Shown here: positions 28,866-37,083 of the stretch, one piece after another | Numbering within the stretch: position 1 is the stretch's first letter | Layout of the letters: each line of letters opens with the position of its first letter | DNA from: Bosea beijingensis | GTDB taxonomy: Bacteria > Pseudomonadota > Alphaproteobacteria > Rhizobiales > Beijerinckiaceae | NCBI RefSeq assembly: GCF_030758975.1 | Contig: NZ_CP132359.1 | Coordinates: forward strand, 620,001-684,000 | Direction of reading: 5' to 3' | Length of the DNA: 64,000 bases | Translations under genes and position numbers: made by a program | Notes under the pieces: model-generated | Databases searched by the model: none | Told to the model about the DNA's origin: nothing | What the model saw: only the letters and a program-made list of their open reading frames with translations

Positions 28866-29672
28866 TTAGCCGAAACGGCCTGTGACGTAGTCCTGCGTCT
28901 GCTTTTTGGCGGGGTTCATGAAGATCGTGTTGGTCGGAGCGAACTCGATGACCTCGCCGAGATACATGAAGGCGGTGTACTGCGAGATGCGCGCCGCCTG
29001 CTGCATGTTGTGCGTGACGATGGCGATGGTGAAGTCGCTCTTGAGCTGCTCCAGCAGGTCTTCGATCTTGCCGGTCGAGATGGGATCGAGCGCCGAGGTC
29101 GGCTCGTCGAACAGGATCACTTCCGGCTTCTGCGCGATGGTGCGCGCGATGCACAGGCGCTGCTGCTGGCCGCCGGAGAGACCCATGCCGGAGCTCTTCA
29201 GCTTGTCCTTGACCTCGTCCCAGAGCGCGGCGCGGCGCAGCGCGCCCTCGACGCGGTCGTCGAGCTCCGACTTCGGCGGCTTCTCGTAGAGGCGGATGCC
29301 GAAGGCGACGTTGTCGTAGATCGACATCGGGAACGGCGTCGGCTTCTGGAAGACCATGCCGACGCGCGAGCGCAGCTCGTTCACATCGACTTCTTTCGAG
29401 ATGATGTTGCGGCCGTCGAGCATGATCTGCCCTTCGGCGCGCTGCTCGGGGTAGAGCGAGTAGATGCGGTTGAAGATGCGCAGCAGGGTCGACTTGCCGC
29501 AGCCCGACGGCCCGATCAGCGCCGTGACGTGCCGGTCGCGGAAGTCGAGATTGATGTTCTTCAGCGCCTTGTGCTCGCCGTAGTAGAAATCGAGGTTCTT
29601 GACCGCGATCCGGACGGGCGCCTCGGCATCGAGCGACTGGGGGGAGAGTTCAAGGGTCGAAAGCATCGACAT
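28866..29672 (-). CDS. pstB: phosphate ABC transporter ATP-binding protein
   Basis: A 268-residue ABC ATPase with Walker [10 protein letters not shown], signature [16 protein letters not shown], Walker [14 protein letters not shown] and the switch histidine in [12 protein letters not shown]. The N-terminal [16 protein letters not shown] and the GEVIEFAPT segment are diagnostic of PstB. It energises phosphate import through PstC/PstA. It lies 39 bases after pstA. Confidence 0.95.
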   Translation of the reverse strand: MSMLSTLELSPQSLDAEAPVRIAVKNLDFYYGEHKALKNINLDFRDRHVTALIGPSGCGKSTLLRIFNRIYSLYPEQRAEGQIMLDGRNIISKEVDVNELRSRVGMVFQKPTPFPMSIYDNVAFGIRLYEKPPKSELDDRVEGALRRAALWDEVKDKLKSSGMGLSGGQQQRLCIARTIAQKPEVILFDEPTSALDPISTGKIEDLLEQLKSDFTIAIVTHNMQQAARISQYTAFMYLGEVIEFAPTNTIFMNPAKKQTQDYVTGRFG

Positions 29673-29711
29673 GGGTCCTCAAGGTCGGTCGCGACCGGGT
29701 TGGTTTCAGGC

Positions 29712-30596
29712 TCACTTGCTGCCGGCGACGATACGCCGGGCAACGATCGAGAGCACGAGGATCGAGATGGTGATGATCAGCGAGCCGGCCCAGGCGAGCT
29801 GCTGCCAGTTCTCGTAAGGGGCGGAGGCGAACTGGTAGATCGTCACCGGCAGGTTCGAGACGCCGCCGACAAGTGTCGGCGAGAACCAGAAATTGTTGTT
29901 GAGCGCGGTGAAGAGCAGCGGCGCGGTCTCGCCGGCGATGCGGGCGAGCGCCAGCAGGATGCCGGTGACCATGCCGGCCTTGGCCGCGCGCCAGGTCACC
30001 GAGGTGATCACGACGGAAGGCGGCGCGCCGAGCGCAGCGCCGGCTTCGCGCAAGGGACCGGGCACGAGGCTGAGCATGTCCTCGGTGGTGCGCACGATGA
30101 CCGGGATCGCGATGATGCCGAGCGCGACGCCGCCGGCCCAGCCGGAATAGCCGCGGAACGGCTCGACGAGGATGACGTAGACGAACAGGCCGATCAGGAT
30201 CGACGGCGCCGAGAGCAGGATGTCGTTGATGAAGCGGATCAGATTGGCGAGCTTCGAGCGCCGGCCGTATTCCGCGAGCCAGGTTCCGGCCAGCACGCCG
30301 ATCGGCGTGGCGATGGCGATGCCGAGGAAGGTCAGCACGAAGGAGCCGACGATGGCGTTGGCGATGCCGCCGCCTTCTGTGCCGGGGCCGGGCGTCACCG
30401 CCGTGAACGTCGCGACGGAGAGCCCGCCGATGCCCTTCACCAGCAGCATGCCGAGGATCCAGAACAGCACGAAGATGGCGGTGAAGGTGAAGCCGGTGGC
30501 GATGATCTTCATCATCCGGTCGGCCGTGCGGCGGGACTGGCGCACGCGCCCCCAGGGCTGGCGCGGCAATTCGCGAGTCGTGGTCGTCATGGTCAT
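29712..30596 (-). CDS. pstA: phosphate ABC transporter permease PstA
   Basis: A 294-residue inner-membrane permease with about six helices. The conserved coupling region reads [18 protein letters not shown] followed by [14 protein letters not shown], characteristic of PstA. The ATG at 30596 has GAGG nine bases upstream; a second ATG lies two codons in. The open frame runs to 31166 but that part is antisense-like overlap with pstC. It starts 11 bases after the pstC stop. Confidence 0.95.
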   Translation of the reverse strand: MTMTTTTRELPRQPWGRVRQSRRTADRMMKIIATGFTFTAIFVLFWILGMLLVKGIGGLSVATFTAVTPGPGTEGGGIANAIVGSFVLTFLGIAIATPIGVLAGTWLAEYGRRSKLANLIRFINDILLSAPSILIGLFVYVILVEPFRGYSGWAGGVALGIIAIPVIVRTTEDMLSLVPGPLREAGAALGAPPSVVITSVTWRAAKAGMVTGILLALARIAGETAPLLFTALNNNFWFSPTLVGGVSNLPVTIYQFASAPYENWQQLAWAGSLIITISILVLSIVARRIVAGSK

Positions 30597-30607
30597 GGGG
30601 GTGAGCC

Positions 30608-31582
30608 TCAGTAGCGCTTGACGCGGGCGACCAGCAGTCGCGCGATGACGAGGACGACGAAGGTGACGAAGAACAGGATGCACCCCAGCGCGATCAGCGC
30701 GTTGAGCTGAAGGCCCATCGCCTCGTTGAACTCGTTGGCGATGCGCGAGGCGATCGTCGAACCGGGATCGAGGATCGAAGCCGAGAGCCGGTTGGCGTTG
30801 CCGACGACGAAGGTGACCGCCATGGTCTCGCCGAGCGCGCGGCCGAGGCCGAGCATCACCGCGCCGATGATCGAGACACCGGCCTGGGGCACCAGGACGT
30901 GGCGCACGACCTCCCAGGTCGTCGCGCCGATGCCATAGGCGCTCTCGCGCAGCACGGAGGGGATCTGCTCCAGCATGTCGCGGGTGATCGAGGCGATGAA
31001 CGGCACGATCATGAAGGCGAGGATGATGCCGGCAGTGAAGATGCCCAGGCCCGAGGGCGAGCGCGAGTAGAGCACCGTGCCGACGATCGGCATGCCCTCG
31101 ACGATGTTCGACAGCGGGATCTGCACATAGGCCGCGAAGAGCGGCACGAAGACGAACAGGCCCCACATGCCGTAGATGATCGAGGGCACGGCGGCGAGCA
31201 GCTCGATAGCGGTCGCGACCGGCTTCTTGAACCAGGCCGGCGCGAGCTGGGTCAGGTAGACCGCGATGCCCAGCGAGAGCGGTACGCCGATCACCAGCGC
31301 GATCAGCGCAGTCGAGAGCGTGCCGACGATCGCCGGCCAGGCGCCGTATTGCTCGTTCTGGGTATCCCAGACGCTGGAGGTGATGAAGCCGAGGCCGAAT
31401 TCGCGGAAGGCCGGCCAGCCGCCGATCACCATCGAGGCCATGATGGCGGCGAGCAGCACCAGCACCAGCAGCGCCGCCGCGAAGCTGGCATTGCGGAAGA
31501 CCAGGTCGAAGGTTGCCTTCGGTGTCTTCCGGACGATTGGCGTCGCGCCGGGAATGCTCGACATGTCGGTTGCTGCGGTCAT
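30608..31582 (-). CDS. pstC: phosphate ABC transporter permease PstC
   Basis: A 324-residue permease with about six transmembrane helices. It shows [20 protein letters not shown] and the coupling segment [19 protein letters not shown], diagnostic of PstC. The ATG at 31582 is chosen because GGAG lies nine bases upstream; an ATG at 31603 has no ribosome site. A palindrome (31636-31684) separates it from pstS, which may lower its expression relative to the binding protein. Confidence 0.95.
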   Translation of the reverse strand: MTAATDMSSIPGATPIVRKTPKATFDLVFRNASFAAALLVLVLLAAIMASMVIGGWPAFREFGLGFITSSVWDTQNEQYGAWPAIVGTLSTALIALVIGVPLSLGIAVYLTQLAPAWFKKPVATAIELLAAVPSIIYGMWGLFVFVPLFAAYVQIPLSNIVEGMPIVGTVLYSRSPSGLGIFTAGIILAFMIVPFIASITRDMLEQIPSVLRESAYGIGATTWEVVRHVLVPQAGVSIIGAVMLGLGRALGETMAVTFVVGNANRLSASILDPGSTIASRIANEFNEAMGLQLNALIALGCILFFVTFVVLVIARLLVARVKRY

Positions 31583-31635
31583 CCGCGGAGGCTCCGGTGG
31601 CATGGCCGGGATCGTCGGGTGACCCGCCCGACCCC

Positions 31636-31684
31636 AGCCCTCATCCTGAAGAGCGCCCGAAAAAGGCTCCTCAGGATGAGGGCT
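31636..31684. repeat. family A palindrome, core-only copy, in the pstS-pstC gap
   Basis: A 19-bp inverted repeat with one mismatch: AGCCCTCATCCTGAAGAGC at 31636-31654 and GCTCCTCAGGATGAGGGCT at 31666-31684. It has the outer arms of family A without the inner arms. In the operon it would form a hairpin between pstS and pstC. Confidence 0.65.
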
Positions 31685-31739
31685 TCAAGAGTGCGGCGAG
31701 GCGGGTCGAAACCCGCCTCGCCCGTGTCGGTGGCAGCGA

Positions 31740-32765
31740 TCAGAAGATCGGCTTGCCGGAATTGTCGGTCACGCCCTTCCAGGCATTGCGGACCTGGTCC
31801 TTCACGTTCGCCGGCAGGGCGACGTAGTCGAGGTCGCTGGCGAGCTTGTCGCCGCTCTTGTAGGCCCATTCGAAGAACTTCAGCGCGGCCTGCACCTCTT
31901 CCGGCTTCTCCGGCTTGGCATGGACCAGGATGAAGGTCGCCGAGGTGATCGGCCAGGCGTCCGCGCCCTTCTGGTTGTTCAGCGAGATGCCGAAACCGGG
32001 CTGCTCGCTCCAGTTGGCGTTGGCGGCAGCGGCCTGGAAGGCCTTCTCTTCCGGCGCCGGGAAGTTGCCGTCGGCATTCTTAACCAGGGCGTGGGAGAGC
32101 TTGTTCTGCTTGGCATAGGCGTATTCGACATAGCCGATCGAGTTGGCGACCTGCTTGACCGAGGCCGAGACGCCCTCGTTGCCCTTGCCGCCGATGCCGA
32201 CCGGCCACTGCACGGCGGTGTTGGTGCCGAGCTTCGACTTCCACTCGGCCGAGACCTTGGAGAGATAGTCGGTGAACACGAAGGTCGTGCCCGAGCCGTC
32301 CGAACGGTAGACCGGGTTGATGTTGGCGTCCGGCAGGGTGACGCCGGCATTGAGCGCGACGATCTTCGGATCGTTCCACTTCTTGATGTCGCCCATATAG
32401 ATCTGGGCGATGACCTCGCCCGAGAGCTTGAGCTTGCCCGGCTCGACGCCGGCGATGTTCACGGCCGGCACGACGCCGCCCATCACGGTCGGGAACTGGA
32501 TCAGGCCGTCCTTGGTCAGATCCTCGCCCTTGAGCGGGGCGTCGGTGGCGCCGAAGGCGACGGTCTTGGCCTTGATCTGGCGGATGCCGCCACCCGAGCC
32601 GATCGACTGGTAGTTCAGGCCGGTGCCCGTCTCCTTCTTGTAGGCCTCGGCCCACTTGGCATAGATCGGGAAGGGGAAGGTCGCGCCGGCACCGGTGATG
32701 TCGGCAGCCTGGGCGGAACCGGCGATCCCGGCGGCAACGGCCGCCAGAACGAAAATCTTGCGCAT
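31740..32765 (-). CDS. pstS: periplasmic phosphate-binding protein PstS
   Basis: A 341-residue phosphate-binding lipid-free Sec substrate. The signal peptide is MRKIFVLAAVAAGIAGSAQA, after which mature ADITGAGATFPFPIY begins. Phosphate-contact motifs include GSGGGIRQI, FGATDAPL and YRSDGSGTTFVFTDYLS. The ATG at 32765 is chosen because GAGG lies nine bases upstream; an ATG at 32780 has no ribosome site. A Pho box lies about 57 bases upstream. Confidence 0.95.
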   Translation of the reverse strand: MRKIFVLAAVAAGIAGSAQAADITGAGATFPFPIYAKWAEAYKKETGTGLNYQSIGSGGGIRQIKAKTVAFGATDAPLKGEDLTKDGLIQFPTVMGGVVPAVNIAGVEPGKLKLSGEVIAQIYMGDIKKWNDPKIVALNAGVTLPDANINPVYRSDGSGTTFVFTDYLSKVSAEWKSKLGTNTAVQWPVGIGGKGNEGVSASVKQVANSIGYVEYAYAKQNKLSHALVKNADGNFPAPEEKAFQAAAANANWSEQPGFGISLNNQKGADAWPITSATFILVHAKPEKPEEVQAALKFFEWAYKSGDKLASDLDYVALPANVKDQVRNAWKGVTDNSGKPIF

Positions 32766-32821
32766 GTGAGGTGTCCTCATTGGGTCGCACTATCTAGCGG
32801 CCCTGTCAGAACACCCTCTGT

Positions 32822-32839
32822 ATGACAGCCAAATGACAA
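32822..32839 (-). promoter_or_regulatory. Pho box upstream of pstS
   Basis: On the minus strand the site reads TTGTCAT-TTGG-CTGTCAT: two 7-base half-sites with an 11-base period, matching the PhoB consensus. It is 57 bases upstream of the pstS ATG. Further half-sites of the form (C/T)GTCAT on the plus strand lie at 32841-32847, 32853-32859 and 32866-32872 with periods of 12 and 13. Confidence 0.8.
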
Positions 32840-32908
32840 TCCGTCATGAAAGCTGTCATGAATGCCCGTCATGCACGGATTGAGCGGTGGTAGGATCGGC
32901 CAGAACCG

Positions 32909-33049
32909 CCGTTGTCATTCCGGGGCTTCGCGAAGCGAAGAACCCGGAACCCACGACCGGGTGAGCCCTCTGCAACAGCATGATCGTGAACGTGAACCTA
33001 GTCGTGGGTTCCGGGTTCGCGCCTGCGGCACGCCCCGGAATGACAACGG
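32909..33049. repeat. palindromic intergenic repeat, family B, copy 1
   Basis: Outer arms CCGTTGTCATTCCGGGG (32909-32925) and CCCCGGAATGACAACGG (33033-33049) are perfect. Inner arms GAACCCGGAACCCACGAC (32940-32957) and GTCGTGGGTTCCGGGTTC (33001-33018) are perfect too. It lies between phoR and the pstS promoter. A second copy with the same arms is at 51872-52013. Confidence 0.8.
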
Positions 33050-33061
33050 GACTGCTCGAAA

Positions 33062-34120
33062 CTAGCCGTTGGCGCGCCCCGCCTCGAAACGCGGCAGGAT
33101 CGCCCTGAAGGTCGCGCCCTGCCCCGGCTTGCTCTCGATCGTCAGGCGCCCGCGATGGCGCAGCACGATATGCTTCACGATGGCAAGCCCCAGGCCCGTG
33201 CCGCCCGCCTCGCGGCTCGCGGCGGTGTCGACGCGGTAGAAGCGCTCGGTCAGGCGCGGCAGATGCTCCGGCGCGATGCCCGGCCCATCGTCGCGCACGC
33301 TGAAGCTCGCCTCGCTCTCGCCGGTCTCGACGGTGATCGCGACCTCGCCGCCCGGCTTGCCGTATTTGATCGCGTTCTCGACGAGGTTTTCCATCAGTCG
33401 CAGCAATTCGTCGCGGTCGCCCGGGACCTGCAGCGCCTCGCGCGGCGTCTTCAGCGCCAGCGTGACGTCGCGCTCCCTCGCCATCAGCGTCAGCGAATCC
33501 ACGATCTCGCGGGCGATGCCGGCGAGATCGACCGGCGTGTCCGGCGCGACATGGGCGCGCTGCTCGATGCGCGACAGCGAAAGCAGGTCGTCGACGAGCC
33601 TGGCCATACGCAGGCCCTGCTCGCGCATGATGCCGAGGAAGCGCTCGCGGGCCCGCTCGTCATTGCGCGCTGGCCCCTGCAAGGTCTCGACGAAGCCGAG
33701 CAGCGAGGCCAAGGGCGTGCGCAGTTCATGGCTGGCATTGGCGACGAAATCGACGCGCATGCGCTCGATCACACGCTGCTCGCTCAGGTCCTGGAAGGTT
33801 AGCAGCGTGGCATGACGCAAACCGCTGTCATGCAGCGCGGCGATATGGATGCGAAAAGTCCGCTCGACCGGCACGCGCTCGACCAGCTCGACGGTTTTGC
33901 GCCCGCCTTCGATCGCAACCTGCTCGATCGCGTCATTGAGATCGGGATCGCGCAGGACCAGCGCCAGCAGCTTGCCGACTGCCAGCCCCGGGATCAGGAC
34001 GGGCATGGCCGGACTCAGCGCCTGCGCCACACCCTGCCCGTCGAGCAGCACGGCCGGCGCGCCGAACGCCTCGACCACGTCCCGCACCAGCGCGGCATTG
34101 GAAGCGGAAAGATTGACCAT
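33062..34120 (-). CDS. phoR: phosphate regulon sensor kinase PhoR, no membrane segment
   Basis: A 352-residue histidine kinase. A PAS-like region (about residues 15-115) is followed by HisKA with the phospho-accepting His in FVANASHELRTPLASLLG (about 130), the N-box ENLVENAIKYG, the G1 box DDGPGIA and G2 box GGTGLGLAIVKHIV. The PAS-HisKA-HATPase order and the pst context identify PhoR. Unlike most PhoR proteins it has no N-terminal transmembrane segments, and an in-frame stop near 34214 leaves no room for them. It would phosphorylate PhoB. Confidence 0.85.
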   Translation of the reverse strand: MVNLSASNAALVRDVVEAFGAPAVLLDGQGVAQALSPAMPVLIPGLAVGKLLALVLRDPDLNDAIEQVAIEGGRKTVELVERVPVERTFRIHIAALHDSGLRHATLLTFQDLSEQRVIERMRVDFVANASHELRTPLASLLGFVETLQGPARNDERARERFLGIMREQGLRMARLVDDLLSLSRIEQRAHVAPDTPVDLAGIAREIVDSLTLMARERDVTLALKTPREALQVPGDRDELLRLMENLVENAIKYGKPGGEVAITVETGESEASFSVRDDGPGIAPEHLPRLTERFYRVDTAASREAGGTGLGLAIVKHIVLRHRGRLTIESKPGQGATFRAILPRFEAGRANG

Positions 34121-34204
34121 GAGGAGCCCGGAGACAGACGGCGGGTGCCGACGGGGCCTTTCCTGAGCGGAAGCGCGGCGGGCGTCAATTCCCTTCCGTG
34201 GGCT

Positions 34205-34308
34205 GGAGCATGTTCAAGCGAAGTGGGCACCGGTTCGCGTGAAGAAAATGCGACAAAACAAGGAGCTAGAACAATTCCGTCATTCAGGGAATTGCGGAAT
34301 TGCTCTAG
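34205..34308. repeat. rhizobial-type palindromic repeat in the phoR-ppk2 divergent region
   Basis: The stretch begins GAGCATGTTC and contains AAGTGGGCACCGGTTCGCG, a motif I recognise from abundant Rhizobiales intergenic repeats. It ends with the arms CTAGAACAATTCCG (34266-34279) and CGGAATTGCTCTAG (34295-34308), one mismatch. No second copy is seen in this window. Recognition is from memory, not from a search. Confidence 0.5.
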
Positions 34309-34342
34309 CCGGCTAGGTTGCGTGCGAAGCGGAGACATGACG

Positions 34343-35296
34343 ATGGCGAAGAAACTCTTGGGCTCGGACGTCAAGGAACCCGTCGTCACGACGTCGGAGT
34401 ATCTTACCAAACCGGCGAAGGCGCGCGCCAAGTCGAAGAAGATGAAGGGCTTCGACATCGAGGCCGACAGCCTGCCGGAAGCCATCATCGACGCCGCCTA
34501 TCACAGCGGCAACTACCCCTATGGCAAGCGGATGAAGCGCAAGCGCTACGACCGCGAGATGGAGCCGCTGCAGATCGAACTGCAGAAGCTGATGCGCTGG
34601 GCGAGCAAGCATGGCGAGCGCATCGTCATCGTCTTCGAGGGACGCGACGGTGCCGGCAAGGGCGGCACCATCGCCCGCTTCACCCAGCATCTCAATCCGC
34701 GCCAGGCCCGCATCGTCGCGCTATCCAAACCCTCAGACACCGAAAAGGGCCAGTGGTATTTCCAGCGCTATGCCGCGCAGATGCCGACGGCAGGCGAGAT
34801 CGTGTTCTTCGACCGCTCCTGGTACAACCGCGCCGGCGTCGAGCGCGTCATGGGCTTCTGCAAGCCGGAGGAGACCGAGCAATTTCTCCGTGAAGCCCCG
34901 GCCTTCGAAGGCATGCTCGCCCGCGACGGCGTCCGCCTGATAAAGCTCTTCCTGACGATCGGGCGCGAGATGCAGATGACACGCCTGCACGCACGCTGGC
35001 ACGACCCGCTCAAGCGCTGGAAGCTCTCGCCGATCGATTTCGAGTCGATTCCGCGCTTCGACGACTATTCCCGCGCCTTCGACGAGATGCTCTCGCGCAC
35101 CTCGACCGAGGCCGCGCCCTGGCATGTCGTGCGCAGCAACGACAAGCTCCGCGCCCGGCTCAATGCCATCCGCTACGTGCTGAAGACGATCCCCTACAAG
35201 GACAAGGACGAGGACGCGATCGGCACGCTGGACGAGGACATCGTGCTGCCGGTGGATCGCTATCTCGACAATGGCGGCGAGCCTGAGGGCCGCTGA
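34343..35296 (+). CDS. ppk2: polyphosphate kinase 2
   Basis: A 317-residue PPK2-family kinase that transfers phosphate between polyphosphate and nucleotides. Walker A is FEGRDGAGKGGTIARF (about residue 97), the lid region LSKPSDTEKGQWYFQRY follows, and the Walker B and catalytic segment FFDRSWYNRAGVERVMGF is intact. The C-terminus has the SNDKLRARLNAIRYVL helix. The ATG at 34343 is chosen because GGAG lies eight bases upstream; an ATG at 34337 is too close to it. It is divergent from phoR, fitting a phosphate-storage role. Confidence 0.9.
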   Translation: MAKKLLGSDVKEPVVTTSEYLTKPAKARAKSKKMKGFDIEADSLPEAIIDAAYHSGNYPYGKRMKRKRYDREMEPLQIELQKLMRWASKHGERIVIVFEGRDGAGKGGTIARFTQHLNPRQARIVALSKPSDTEKGQWYFQRYAAQMPTAGEIVFFDRSWYNRAGVERVMGFCKPEETEQFLREAPAFEGMLARDGVRLIKLFLTIGREMQMTRLHARWHDPLKRWKLSPIDFESIPRFDDYSRAFDEMLSRTSTEAAPWHVVRSNDKLRARLNAIRYVLKTIPYKDKDEDAIGTLDEDIVLPVDRYLDNGGEPEGR

Positions 35297-35342
35297 TTAG
35301 GTCATACGAACCGCTCCTGCCGGATTCCGGTCACAGAATCGG

Positions 35343-35954
35343 GTGATCTTCCGGCCCATGGCGACCCTGGCTTTCGCAGCCCTGCGGCGATCCCTCGCAT
35401 CGAAGCTGACGATAGGCATCGGCGGCTTGCTGGCGCTCGGGCTGACGACGGCCCAGACCCTGCGCGAGGCAATGCCATCAGCCAGTCTCCCGACCGCTCA
35501 GGCCGGACAGCCCATCGCGGCCGGGCGTTGGCAGGTCGTGATCCGCGAGGCCGGTTTGAGCAGCGCTCCGCGCCCCGACGGCTATCGCGGGCGCCCCGGT
35601 ACGAAGGCGCTCAGCGTCGATCTCGACCTGACGAATCGCAGCTCCGAGAGCAGCAACGCCCTGGCCCGCCTGCTGAGCTTCGATCCGCCGATCGCCGGCC
35701 TCTCGCCGTCGCCCACCGCCTATCTGCTGCGCGACGGCGCGATCCTCGGTGCCCTGCAGCCGGGCCTGCCGGAGCGCGTTCGTATGATCTGGGAACTCCC
35801 GGACGCAGCTCCCACACCTGAAACGATCCGCCTCGTCGTCACCGGCGAGACCTTCAAGCCGCGCGACAATCTCCTCGCCGCGCCGGGCTGGTTCAATCCG
35901 AAGCCCATCGCCGCGATCAGCTTGCCGCTGCGAACTGAAAGCGCCGGATCGTGA
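35343..35954 (+). CDS. uncharacterised membrane-anchored protein, first of three
   Basis: A 203-residue protein I do not recognise. One hydrophobic segment lies near residues 20-38 (LTIGIGGLLALGLTTA), then a beta-rich domain with WQVVIREAGLSS, KALSVDLDLTNRSSESSNAL and LQPGLPERVRMIWELPDAA. The alternation suggests an immunoglobulin-like fold of the DUF4352 kind (inference). A GTG at 35343 or ATG at 35358 may be the start. Its stop overlaps the next gene's GTG as GTGA, so three genes are coupled. The topology implies a periplasmic domain. Confidence 0.6.
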   Translation: MIFRPMATLAFAALRRSLASKLTIGIGGLLALGLTTAQTLREAMPSASLPTAQAGQPIAAGRWQVVIREAGLSSAPRPDGYRGRPGTKALSVDLDLTNRSSESSNALARLLSFDPPIAGLSPSPTAYLLRDGAILGALQPGLPERVRMIWELPDAAPTPETIRLVVTGETFKPRDNLLAAPGWFNPKPIAAISLPLRTESAGS

Positions 35955-36511
35955 TCCGTTTCCTCGTTCGCACCGCCGCGCTCGCCGTGGCCGCGCTGAT
36001 CCTCTTCGCCCTCCAGCAGACCACGCCGGGCTATAGCGAGATCACCGGCCCGATCACGCAGAATGGCGTCCCCGGTACGGCGATCCAGGCGCGCGGCTTC
36101 ACGCTTCGGGTTGAGAAGGTCGTTCTCGCCGAGCGCCTGCGATGGCAGTCTTTCGGCCGCAGCTATGACCGCGACACCGGCGGGCTCTGGGCCGTCGCTG
36201 TCGTCGAAGCCGAGGGCACCCCGGCCACCACGGCACTCAGCGGCGCAACCTGGCTGGCCGCGTCCGGCCTGCGCTTCGAGGCCAGCCAGCGCGCCGAGCA
36301 GGCCCGCGGCTTCCTGCGCGGCAAGCGCCTTGAACCCGGCCTGCCGCAGCGGGGGCTCCTGATCTTCGAGATCGGCCGCGATGCGGCGCGGGGCGGCGCC
36401 CTGCTCGTCTCGATGTCGCGCTGGCCGCGTCTCGATACGCAATTGCGCATCACGATCCCCGACGAACGCATCGAGCAGGCGGAAGCGCTCGATCTCGAAA
36501 CGCTGTCATGA
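35951..36511 (+). CDS. uncharacterised membrane-anchored protein, second of three
   Basis: A 186-residue protein with an N-terminal hydrophobic segment (LVRTAALAVAALILFALQ, residues 5-22) followed by a beta-rich domain. FTLRVEKVVLAERLRW, LWAVAVVEAEGTPATTAL and LEPGLPQRGLLIFEIGRDA align in order with the first gene's segments, including the shared L-PGLP-R motif. The two look like distant paralogues. The GTG start overlaps the upstream stop, and its own stop overlaps the next ATG as ATGA. Function unknown. Confidence 0.6.
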   Translation: MIRFLVRTAALAVAALILFALQQTTPGYSEITGPITQNGVPGTAIQARGFTLRVEKVVLAERLRWQSFGRSYDRDTGGLWAVAVVEAEGTPATTALSGATWLAASGLRFEASQRAEQARGFLRGKRLEPGLPQRGLLIFEIGRDAARGGALLVSMSRWPRLDTQLRITIPDERIEQAEALDLETLS

Positions 36512-37083
36512 CGGACGCGACCGTAGCCCAGCCCGCAGCGAAACCGCCGCCGAACTGGCGCAGGCGCTGCCTGTGGGCGCTACCGGTCGTCCTGCCGCTG
36601 GCCTTGTTCGTGCAGGCGCGCAAGACCGTCTCGGCCTGGGCCGGAACAAACGATCTCGTCGCGCAAGCTTCGCCGTTCGATAGGCCCGCCACCCTCGCCG
36701 GCGCCGAATGGCGCATCGTCAGCCTCCAGCGCGTCGCCGAAAGGCCGGACGGCTCCGCCGTCGCACTGCTGCGGATGGAGGCGAAGGTGCTCGACGCGGA
36801 GAGCGTCGCGCAGCCGCCCTGCCGCATCGCTCTCATCGCTCCGGACGGCCGGCGCTGGCAGCCGTCTTTCCTGGCGCCGAGCGAGGCAAGACGCGTCCTC
36901 AGCCGCGACAAGGACGAGGGCAAGACCTGCGGTCCCGCCTTTCTCGGCAAGCCGCCCGTAGGCTCCACCGTCGCGATCACCGAGAGCTTCATCCTGCCGG
37001 CCGCAGCTTTCGCGACGGCCGATGTCACGATCAGCCTGCCGGCGTCGCGGCCACGCTATCTTCGCTTGCTCCGGTCGAACTGA
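36508..37083 (+). CDS. uncharacterised membrane-anchored protein, third of three
   Basis: A 191-residue protein. A basic N-terminus (NWRRRC) precedes a hydrophobic segment (LWALPVVLPLALFV, about residues 24-38). The outer domain has EWRIVSLQRVAERPDG, VALLRMEAKVLDAE and a late strand VAITESFILPAAAFATADV, similar in layout to its two neighbours. Two cysteines (in QPPCRIALI and KTCGPAF) could form a disulfide. The last 53 bases overlap the 3' end of the convergent membrane-protein gene. Function unknown. Confidence 0.6.
   Translation: MTDATVAQPAAKPPPNWRRRCLWALPVVLPLALFVQARKTVSAWAGTNDLVAQASPFDRPATLAGAEWRIVSLQRVAERPDGSAVALLRMEAKVLDAESVAQPPCRIALIAPDGRRWQPSFLAPSEARRVLSRDKDEGKTCGPAFLGKPPVGSTVAITESFILPAAAFATADVTISLPASRPRYLRLLRSN

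Noticed and set aside
29010..30614. A 534-codon plus-strand frame over pstB and pstA
   Set aside because: Antisense shadow of well-recognised Pst genes with low-complexity Asp/Arg/His composition.
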